This document shows, in pieces, positions 1-6,868 of a DNA stretch of 10,912 nt. How positions within the stretch are numbered: position 1 is the first letter of the stretch; every line of letters starts with the position of its first letter. Both the position numbers and the translations under genes were made by a program. This stretch comes from JBGPJM01 sp041485385. Its GTDB lineage: Bacteria > Planctomycetota > Phycisphaerae > Phycisphaerales > UBA1924. Where the stretch lies: contig JBGPJM010000173.1 in NCBI GenBank assembly GCA_041485385.1, positions 1-10,912 on the forward strand. The letters run 5' to 3'. The notes below the pieces were generated by a model. It had not been told where the DNA came from and did not search any database. It saw only the letters and a list, made by a program, of their open reading frames with translations.

Positions 1-3000
1 AGGATCGTCACGAACTCGCTGGTGGCGTTGATCCCCAGCTGCCCCTCCGGCGTGACCCCGGTGAGGGAACCGAGGTTGGGCGTGCCCAGGACCCCGAATC
101 CGCCGCCGATGTTGGTATCGAAGTGGGTGAGGGCCGCGACGATCGGCTGCTCGGCCTCGACCTTGATGCCGAACGGGCCGTTGGGGATCGACAGCTCGTG
201 GGCCAGGGCGAACCCGCCGCGCCGGAAGCCGCCGATCTGCCGGGTGAGCGTGACCGGCCCGCCGCCCTGCTCGGGGTAGATGGTCACCGTGACGTTGATG
301 GTCTGGGGGCTGGTGTTGTAGAACACAACGAAGTCGTTCACCGAGGGCTCGGAGCCGTCGGCGGGGAGCGGGACGCGGAAGCCCTCGCCGAACGTCCACA
401 CGGTGCTGGTGGTCGTGGAGAACGACTCGCCGGTGGCGACGCCGAAGTCAAAGTGGCTGAGGTTCGCCGCCACGGGACGAGAAGATCGGATCTCGATGGC
501 GTAGGGCTCGTCGCGCCGGACGAGCTGTTGGTTCGCGGCGTACAAGCCGGGGGTTGTGAGCGTCAGGCCCGAACGGGTATGCCCGGCAACGATGCTGTCG
601 GAGAGGAGCTGATCGCGGGGGCCGGTGTCCGTCCGCTCGTAGTGCGCGATCACGACCACGCGGGCGGCGTCGTCGTTGGGGTTGACGATCGGCACAAACG
701 TGCTGGCGCGGCTGTTGGCGTACCCCTCGGGGTAGTACTCGACGTAGGGGAGCGTGTCCTCCGGGATGGCCGGGTCGTTGGGGTTCTGCACCAGGTGCCC
801 GGTGCCCGTTCCGCCGTTCACCGTGGCGAAGAGCGTGTTCACGGCCGCCACCGAGGTGCCGGTGAGGATGAAGTACCGGAAGGCGACGGAGTCGCCGGCG
901 GCGAGCACGCCGAGGTCGAAGGCGATGGCGAGGGCCGCGTTGGCGGACACCCCCGTGTCCCCGACGGGATCGGGGTCGGGCGCGAGGTTGTTGATGATCT
1001 GGAACGGGTCGCGGACGGTGCCGGGCCCCTGGACGGCCGTGCGGACCGTAACACCCGGCAGACTCGGGTTCGCCGCGCCCAGTCCGACGGTGAGCCCGCC
1101 CTGGAAGTCGTTGTCGAAGAACGCGCCCGTAACGAGCCGGCCGGTCGCGTTCTGCACGTTGTTGAACGTGCGGTTGCTCGTGGTCCGCCGGTTGAGCCCG
1201 GTCTCGGGGTTGAACGCCTCCATCCACGCCACGTCGGTGAAGGTCGAGGTCGTCGTCGAGTTGGTCAGCATGACGTCCACGGCGACGAACTGGTCGTTCA
1301 CACCGTAGCTGAACGAACGGCGCATCGAGAGCCCGCGGAACGTCCCGTCGATGCTGACGCGCCGGTTGTTGAAGTCCGACTCGTTCGTGAGGGCCACCGG
1401 CAGATCCGACGTGCCGCCGCTGTTGCGGAAGCTGAACCCGCTGAACGTCGCGCCGTAGTACGACTCGATGGGGGCGGTGCCCGCCTGCGGCACGAGGAAG
1501 TCGATGCCGTTGAGCGAGATCCCGGTCCGCCGGGAATCGGTCACGCCGATCGATCCGTCGGAGTTGATGCCCAGGTCGAGGTTGTTCCCGTCCAGGACAA
1601 CCGCGCCCGTGCTGATCCCACCGGTAACGGTGATGGTGAGCCGGTACGTGCCCGTGCCGCTCGTCCGCGCCCCGGATGCGCCGGTGAGGAGCGAGTAGGA
1701 CGTGTTCGGCCCGCCGGAGACGCCGATGTAGAACGTCCCGCCGTCTTCCACGTTGAACGAGAGCGAGCCGGACGTCGTGTCCGAGCGGTTGTCGATGATC
1801 AGCTCGTTCCCCGACTCGTCGAAGAGCCTCAGCACGCTGTTCAGCGTCCCGCCTGTGACGTTCACCGCCGCGGTGAGCGTGCTCCCGGACGCAGCACTGA
1901 ACTGATAGAGGTCCACGTCGCGCAGGCCGAAGGCCCCGTCGCCGATGGCGGCGTTGAACGTGCGGCTGCCGGTGCCGTTGATCCCCGACGCCGTCGCGAT
2001 CCCGATGGTGTCGTTGAGCTCGAAGGGCCCGAAGACGTCGTTGGACACGACCAGGTCAAGCCCCCACGCCACCAGCGTGCCGGAATCAAGCGGCGAGGTG
2101 TCGGTGATGCGCAGCGTCCACACGCCCGCGGCCGATTGCCCGTCCAGCGTGCTCAGCGTCACCTCCGGCCGGAAGCTGCCCGTAAACGGCGCCGCGCCGG
2201 TGGCGATGCTCCTGGCGGTCTCGTCGTCGAAGACGGTCCCGACGAAGTTGTCCCCGCTGCCGCCCCGGTTGAGCACCAGCGGAATGATCGTCCCCGCCGG
2301 CGAGATCAGCCGGACCTGCAGGTTCCCGTCGAAGGTGTGCGTGATGTCCAGGCGGACGTTGACGTCCACCAGGACCCGCGAATCGGTGATGGTGATCGTG
2401 TCGCTGACGGTGCCGATGACCGGAATGGGGATCGGCGGGTTGCTCGAGTTGTAGCTGTTGCTGTCCGTCGCGGCCAGGTCCACGCTCATCGTGAGGCTGT
2501 AGTCCCCGTTCGATTGGGGCGCGCTCGTCCCCGGCACCAGGGCGCTGTAGGCCGCGTTGCCGAAACCGGAAACGCCGATGTAGTACACGCCGCCGGTGGA
2601 GACGAAGAACTCCAGCCGGCTGTCCAGCCCGTCGAAGTTGTCGTTGTGGGCCAGCTCGGCCCCCGCGGCGTTGAACAGCCGCACGTACGAGTCCAGCCCG
2701 GACGGGATCAGCAGGTGCTGCGCCGTCACCGTGCCGACGATCAACCCCGGCCCGGAGAGTTCGAAGCGGTAGAGATCCACGTCCAGGGCCGAGTTCACGC
2801 CGTCACCGACCGTCGCCTCGGGGAAGAACGCCGTCCCGGAGGAGTCGAAGATCACCGGCGTGGCCTGCGAGATCGTGTCGTTGGGCTCGAAGGCGCCGGA
2901 GGAGTTGATCACGCGGAACTCGTACGTGAAGTTGTTGGCCGCGCTGGGCGGGGCGGTGGTGCCGTTGAGATAGTTGCCGTTGAAGTCGCGGAAGCCGTTG

Positions 3001-4682
3001 GCGTCCAGGATCAGGCGGTAGTCGTCCACGGGGAAGCCGCCCGGGAAGGCGCCGGACAGATCGATGGTGAGCACGTCGCCGCTGAGGGCGAGGTTCAGGT
3101 TCGTAATCGCGATGAACACATCGTTGCCGTCGAAGACCCCGTCGCCGTTGGCCTGGCGAAGGGTAATGAACGTCGCATCGAGCACGGCCGCGTTGATCGG
3201 CCTGTCGAACTCGATGCTGATGACGTTGACGTCGCTGGCCACCGGCCCCGGGAACACCGAGACGACGCGCGGTCCGGCGATGTCGATCAGCCGCAGCGAG
3301 TTGGCGATGTTCAGCCGTCCGCCGGAGACGACCCGGCCCTGGAGCGAGGGGATGCGGTCGGCGCCGTCCAGCAGCGCCCGCTTGATCTCCTCCTGCGAGG
3401 CGTTGGGCTTGTGCGTCTTGAGCAGGCCGACCGCCCCCGCCGTGTACGGGCCTGAGAACGAGGTGCCGCTCACAAAATCGTACCCGCCCCCGACCGCTGT
3501 GCTGAGGACGTCGACACCCGGCGCGCCCAGGTCCACCGTCGTCAGGCCGTAGCTGCTGAAGCCGGCCATGTTGTCCCGGTTGTCCGTCGCGGCCACCGCG
3601 ATGATCTCGGGGTTCTGGTACGATGCCGGGAACGTTGTGAACACGGCGTCGTTGTTGTTGGCGCTGTTCCCGGCGGAAGCGACGAACGTAGCGCCCGTGT
3701 TGGTGAACCGCTGGATCGCGGCCTCTTCCGCCGCGTTGAAGATCGTTATCGCGGGCCCGAAGGTGCCGTAGCTGTTGTTGCTGGCGACGATGTTGTAGTG
3801 GAAGGTGGTGATCAGGTTCGTCAGGTAGTCGTGCGACTGGATCACCGCCTCGATCGACAGCCGGCCGAACTGGTCCGCCACCTTCAGCGGCAGGATCGAC
3901 GCCGTCCAGTCCACCCCCGCCACGCCGATGCCGTTGTTCCCCACCGCCCCGATCACGCCCGAGGTCCATGTGCCATGCCCGACGAGGTCGTCCGAGACGT
4001 CCGGATCGCCGTCGCCGAAGTCGTACCCCTGCCAATCGTCAATCACCCCGTTGTGGTCGTCGTCAACGCCGTTGTTGGGGATCTCGCCGGGGTTGCGCCA
4101 CACGTTCGTGGCCAGGTCCGGGTGATGGATATCCATCCCGGTGTCGATGTCCGCGATGATCACGTTCTCCGACCCGATCGTCGTGTCCCAGGCGCGGGTC
4201 GCACTGGTGTCGGCGCCCAGCACCCCCATGACCCCCAAGATCGGCTGTCCGGTGTTCAGGCTCCCCCATTGTCCCGTGAACAACGGATCGTTGGGAATGC
4301 GCTCCACTTGACGCACCGCATTGGGCTCAATGGCGACCAGGCCAGGCGTCTGGGCCACGACCTGCGCGATCCGCGATTCGGTGACCGACCCGGCCGTCAC
4401 CTCGAAGGCGCCGTTCCAACCCCGGGCGACCGAGCGCACGCGGCTGGCTTGAACGCCCAGGCGAGAGACGATCTGGTTCGTCGCCGCCACCGCCGCGTCG
4501 GCCCCAAGCATGCTGTCGAAGGTCACAATCCACGAGTGCGGCATGACCTCCAGCTGGCCACCATGCCATTGGATCAGCTCGGTCCCGCCGCCATCCCCGC
4601 CGGTCAGCAGAACCCGCTGCTCAAGCGCCGAGAACGCCTCTGCCCAGCTCGGCGAGTCGGAACGATTACGCGAAATGCGCAT
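1..4682 (-). CDS. Secreted multidomain subtilisin-like (S8) serine protease, 3' end beyond window
   Basis: The frame is open from ATG 4682 to the window edge (1560 codons seen, no stop). The start is fixed by an in-frame TGA just upstream and by GGAG at 4694-4691, eight bases before the ATG. Residues 19-26 read ALEQRVLL, the planctomycetal LEPR-type N-terminal box; no classical hydrophobic signal peptide is seen. Residues ~46-126 resemble an I9-type pro-region. The S8 domain (~130-455) has Asp180 (DIDTGMD), His236 (GHGTW), oxyanion Asn339 (ASAGN) and Ser408 (SGTSFSG), so it should be active. Then come an Ig-like domain (~470-591), PPC domain 1 (~597-735, FEPNDT), a convertase P domain (~750-880), PPC domain 2 (~886-1021, FELNDT), an unassigned beta-rich region (~1022-1290) and two ~110-residue repeats (to ~1525). 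An Asp/Asn-rich insert NNGVDDDHNGVIDD near residue 205 could bind calcium. Likely role, inferred: extracellular or cell-surface protein degradation. The natural substrate is unknown. Confidence 0.93.
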   Translation of the reverse strand, partial: MRISRNRSDSPSWAEAFSALEQRVLLTGGDGGGTELIQWHGGQLEVMPHSWIVTFDSMLGADAAVAATNQIVSRLGVQASRVRSVARGWNGAFEVTAGSVTESRIAQVVAQTPGLVAIEPNAVRQVERIPNDPLFTGQWGSLNTGQPILGVMGVLGADTSATRAWDTTIGSENVIIADIDTGMDIHHPDLATNVWRNPGEIPNNGVDDDHNGVIDDWQGYDFGDGDPDVSDDLVGHGTWTSGVIGAVGNNGIGVAGVDWTASILPLKVADQFGRLSIEAVIQSHDYLTNLITTFHYNIVASNNSYGTFGPAITIFNAAEEAAIQRFTNTGATFVASAGNSANNNDAVFTTFPASYQNPEIIAVAATDNRDNMAGFSSYGLTTVDLGAPGVDVLSTAVGGGYDFVSGTSFSGPYTAGAVGLLKTHKPNASQEEIKRALLDGADRIPSLQGRVVSGGRLNIANSLRLIDIAGPRVVSVFPGPVASDVNVISIEFDRPINAAVLDATFITLRQANGDGVFDGNDVFIAITNLNLALSGDVLTIDLSGAFPGGFPVDDYRLILDANGFRDFNGNYLNGTTAPPSAANNFTYEFRVINSSGAFEPNDTISQATPVIFDSSGTAFFPEATVGDGVNSALDVDLYRFELSGPGLIVGTVTAQHLLIPSGLDSYVRLFNAAGAELAHNDNFDGLDSRLEFFVSTGGVYYIGVSGFGNAAYSALVPGTSAPQSNGDYSLTMSVDLAATDSNSYNSSNPPIPIPVIGTVSDTITITDSRVLVDVNVRLDITHTFDGNLQVRLISPAGTIIPLVLNRGGSGDNFVGTVFDDETARSIATGAAPFTGSFRPEVTLSTLDGQSAAGVWTLRITDTSPLDSGTLVAWGLDLVVSNDVFGPFELNDTIGIATASGINGTGSRTFNAAIGDGAFGLRDVDLYQFSAASGSTLTAAVNVTGGTLNSVLRLFDESGNELIIDNRSDTTSGSLSFNVEDGGTFYIGVSGGPNTSYSLLTGASGARTSGTGTYRLTITVTGGISTGAVVLDGNNLDLGINSDGSIGVTDSRRTGISLNGIDFLVPQAGTAPIESYYGATFSGFSFRNSGGTSDLPVALTNESDFNNRRVSIDGTFRGLSMRRSFSYGVNDQFVAVDVMLTNSTTTSTFTDVAWMEAFNPETGLNRRTTSNRTFNNVQNATGRLVTGAFFDNDFQGGLTVGLGAANPSLPGVTVRTAVQGPGTVRDPFQIINNLAPDPDPVGDTGVSANAALAIAFDLGVLAAGDSVAFRYFILTGTSVAAVNTLFATVNGGTGTGHLVQNPNDPAIPEDTLPYVEYYPEGYANSRASTFVPIVNPNDDAARVVVIAHYERTDTGPRDQLLSDSIVAGHTRSGLTLTTPGLYAANQQLVRRDEPYAIEIRSSRPVAANLSHFDFGVATGESFSTTTSTVWTFGEGFRVPLPADGSEPSVNDFVVFYNTSPQTINVTVTIYPEQGGGPVTLTRQIGGFRRGGFALAHELSIPNGPFGIKVEAEQPIVAALTHFDTNIGGGFGVLGTPNLGSLTGVTPEGQLGINATSEFVTI

Positions 4683-5045
4683 CTGTCGCACTCCAGAAAG
4701 ACGTCAAACGCGGCCATCAGGGCGCGCTGCGCCTCAATCGACCGGGTCGGGACAATAGCCCGCCCGGATGGGCTGGTGGGAACATTGAACCTCGCCTCCG
4801 TCTGGCGAGATCACAAGTGCAATCGATTTCGCAGGATATGTCAAGCCGGGCAGACTTCCCGTCCATTCGCGACCGAGATCCCTCCGGTTCCGCCCCGCCG
4901 CCTCGCCGGGATCGCCCCCAAGCTCCCGCCGACGCCCCCCTACGGAACCGTCATCGCCGCCGAGGGTACACTCCCGCCGGATCCTGATTCCTCGCACCCT
5001 TTTCAGGTGCGGGACGAGCCGCCAACCCGCTTTCCGGAGTTCCCG
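4683..5045. other. Divergent intergenic region between the S8 protease and tricorn genes
   Basis: This 363-bp spacer separates two genes transcribed away from each other and must hold both promoters. Roughly 4780-4860 is less GC-rich than the rest, as expected for promoter DNA. I see no convincing small gene, RNA or strong terminator in it. The tricorn-proximal part (4865-5045) is C-rich and contains the ribosome binding site GGAG at 5036-5039, six bases before ATG 5046. Confidence 0.6.
4816..4844 (-). promoter_or_regulatory. Weak candidate promoter for the S8 protease
   Basis: A perfect -35-like TTGACA reads on the minus strand at 4844-4839. At 17-bp spacing the hexamer is TGCACT (4821-4816), only three of six matches to TATAAT, so the -10 is poor. 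It would give a leader of about 130 nt. A sigma-70 promoter is possible but unproven. Confidence 0.2.
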
Positions 5046-6803
5046 ATGACCCGCGCCTCCGCCGCCGCCGGTCTTCTGATCCTGTCTGCTCTCCCCTACG
5101 GTTGCGGCGCCGCCCAGCCCCATCCCGGAGACTCACCCGCGCCGGTCCATGCCTCCCCCGCCCGCCCGGCCTCGGCGCTCCCCTCCGCCGCCGCCACGCA
5201 GACCGCGGTCGGCTTCTTGGAGTTCCCAGCCCTCAGCCCGGATGGCTCGGTGGTCGTTTTCGCGTGGGCGGGCGATCTCTGGGCGGCCCCTCTGGGCGAC
5301 AGCCCGACCACCGTCGCGAGCCGCCTCACAGCCCATCCCGCCGACGACCGCCGCTCGGCGTTTTCGCCCGACGGATATCTGCTGGCCTTCGAATCCGATC
5401 GAGATGGCGCCCGGAATCTCTATGTCATGCCCCTCCTCCACGCCCCCGGCTCGCCCACGCCGGGGATCGTGCCGGGCCCGCTCCGTCGGATCACCTGGTC
5501 CGACGCCGCGCAGACCCTCGGCGGCTTCGCCGCCGACGGCGCCTCTGTTCTCTTCTCGGCCGCACAAGAGCCGACCATCTACCGACAATCTCGCCTTTAC
5601 CGCGCCCCGGTCGATGGCGGAACCGTCACTCGCCTAACCGACGCCTACGGCTTCCTCCCCCGCGCCACTCGCGACGGCGCCGCGGTCCTCTTCTGCCGCG
5701 GGTATGCGTCCATCTGGGACCGGCCCGGCTACCGCGGCACGGGCGCGATGGAGGTCTACCGCCTCTCCACCGCCGACAACTCCTTCACCCGCCTGACAAA
5801 CAGTCCCTACAACGACGGCGATGCCTGGCCCGCCCCCGACGGCTCGACCGTGTTCATCTCCTCGCGCGATGGGCAGAACAACCTCTACCGGCTCCTCGCC
5901 GGAAGGACCGACCTCGTCCAACTCACCTTCTTCAAGCCCGGCGCGGATGATCTCACGATCGGGCACGGCGTCCGCGACCTGGCGCTCTCCGCCTCCGGCA
6001 CCCGTGCCGCGTTCGTCGTGTGGGACACCCTGTATCTCCTCGATCTGACCGCCCCCAAGGCCGCGCCGCGACCGCTCACTCTTTCCGCCGCGGCCGACAC
6101 CGTTCAGCTCGATTACCAGCGCCTCACCCTCGACAAGCAGGTATCCGAGGCGGTTCTCAGCCCCGATGGCAAGAGCATGGCGCTGATCGCCCGGGGCGAG
6201 GTCTTCGTCCGCAGCACCGAGGAGGGGCGCCCCGCACGGCGCGTCACCACCACCTACGGACGCGAGCGGGACCTGGCGTGGTCCCCCGATGGCCAGACGC
6301 TCTACTTTGCCTCCGACGAGACCGGCGTCTACGCCGTCATGGCCGCGACGGTGCGCGTCTCGCGCGACGAGCTCGAGCCTAAGCCCGACAAGCCCGCGCC
6401 ACCCGCCGAAGCAAAGGAGCCCGAGAGGCCGGACGGTGCGGCCGGCGCCGGCGCCCAGCCCGAGCCGGCCAAAGCGCCCGAGCCGCTCCCGCCCGCACCG
6501 GCGAAGGAAGAGAAGAAGGACGAGAAGATCGATCACGGCAAGCGATGGTCAGAGTCGATCCTCCTTGACGTCAGGACGTTCGCCGTCGCGCCGGGCATCG
6601 ACGTTCGCCGGCCTGTCCCGTCGCCCGATGGCAAACTGCTGCTCCTTGTCCGCGGGCTCGGCGATCTTGTGCTGCGCGACCTGGCGACAGGACACGAGCG
6701 AGTACTGCTGGAGAGCTGGAACGAGCCGGAGGCCGTCTGGGCGGCCGACTCGCGCCACGTCGTCTACGCCGTGGAGGACCTGGACTTCAACAGCGACATC
6801 TGA
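5046..6803 (+). CDS. Tricorn-type protease, N-terminal beta-propeller half (ends at premature TGA)
   Basis: This 585-codon frame begins at ATG 5046, six bases after GGAG. The N-terminus has a basic residue, a hydrophobic stretch and Cys20 (LILSALPYGC), a signal peptide with a poor lipobox, so export to the periplasm is likely and lipidation uncertain. From about residue 58 come repeated PD40/WD40-like blades (ALSPDGS, AFSPDGY, VLSPDGKS, AWSPDGQT, VPSPDGKL), the propeller part of tricorn proteases, which gates or guides peptides to the catalytic core. A Pro/Lys/Glu-rich linker at ~445-498 interrupts the last propeller. The frame ends in ...DLDFNSDI followed by TGA 6801-6803, exactly where family members continue with Trp (DIW), so this is an interrupted gene rather than a natural C-terminus. 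The missing core is encoded just downstream (6829-8727). It is probably non-functional alone unless the two parts associate. Confidence 0.85.
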   Translation: MTRASAAAGLLILSALPYGCGAAQPHPGDSPAPVHASPARPASALPSAAATQTAVGFLEFPALSPDGSVVVFAWAGDLWAAPLGDSPTTVASRLTAHPADDRRSAFSPDGYLLAFESDRDGARNLYVMPLLHAPGSPTPGIVPGPLRRITWSDAAQTLGGFAADGASVLFSAAQEPTIYRQSRLYRAPVDGGTVTRLTDAYGFLPRATRDGAAVLFCRGYASIWDRPGYRGTGAMEVYRLSTADNSFTRLTNSPYNDGDAWPAPDGSTVFISSRDGQNNLYRLLAGRTDLVQLTFFKPGADDLTIGHGVRDLALSASGTRAAFVVWDTLYLLDLTAPKAAPRPLTLSAAADTVQLDYQRLTLDKQVSEAVLSPDGKSMALIARGEVFVRSTEEGRPARRVTTTYGRERDLAWSPDGQTLYFASDETGVYAVMAATVRVSRDELEPKPDKPAPPAEAKEPERPDGAAGAGAQPEPAKAPEPLPPAPAKEEKKDEKIDHGKRWSESILLDVRTFAVAPGIDVRRPVPSPDGKLLLLVRGLGDLVLRDLATGHERVLLESWNEPEAVWAADSRHVVYAVEDLDFNSDI

Positions 6804-6868
6804 CTGATGGACACCGGGGCCACGGGAGGTGACGGCGCGGAAGGCGGGGGCGCAGGAGGGGGGGGGCG
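6801..6868 (+). other. Double lesion inside the tricorn gene: in-frame TGA plus frame change at a G9 run
   Basis: Reading TGA 6801-6803 as Trp gives NSDIWLMDT, then a Gly-rich stretch to the run of nine G at 6858-6866. In that frame a second TGA follows at once (6870-6872). Removing one G restores GDDAKRPELVNLTRHP, the expected next propeller blade. Repair of both sites gives one protein of about 1226 residues, close to tricorn family length. The cause may be mutation, sequencing or assembly error, or slippage. Confidence 0.8.

Noticed and set aside
123..3455. A plus-strand open frame of about 1110 codons opposite the S8 protease gene
   Set aside because: It is rich in Arg, Gly, Val, Asp and His with no recognisable domain, and arises because the real minus-strand gene uses G/C-ending codons. 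The minus strand gives a coherent multidomain protease over the same bases.
2803..4035. A minus-strand open frame of 410 codons inside the S8 gene
   Set aside because: It is an alternative frame of the same strand, Arg/Gly-rich, and overlaps the confirmed catalytic Asn and Ser region in the correct frame.
3798..5045. Extension of the tricorn N-terminal frame upstream of 5046
   Set aside because: The frame stays open but lies antisense to the S8 gene and then crosses the spacer. ATG 5046 has a well-spaced GGAG and begins a signal peptide, so the upstream part is not coding.
6801..6803. TGA as selenocysteine or as a genome-wide Trp codon
   Set aside because: The position expects Trp in a propeller blade, not a redox residue, and no Sec-insertion hairpin is apparent. 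TGG is used for Trp elsewhere, and TGA acts as the stop of waaA and of the small membrane gene.
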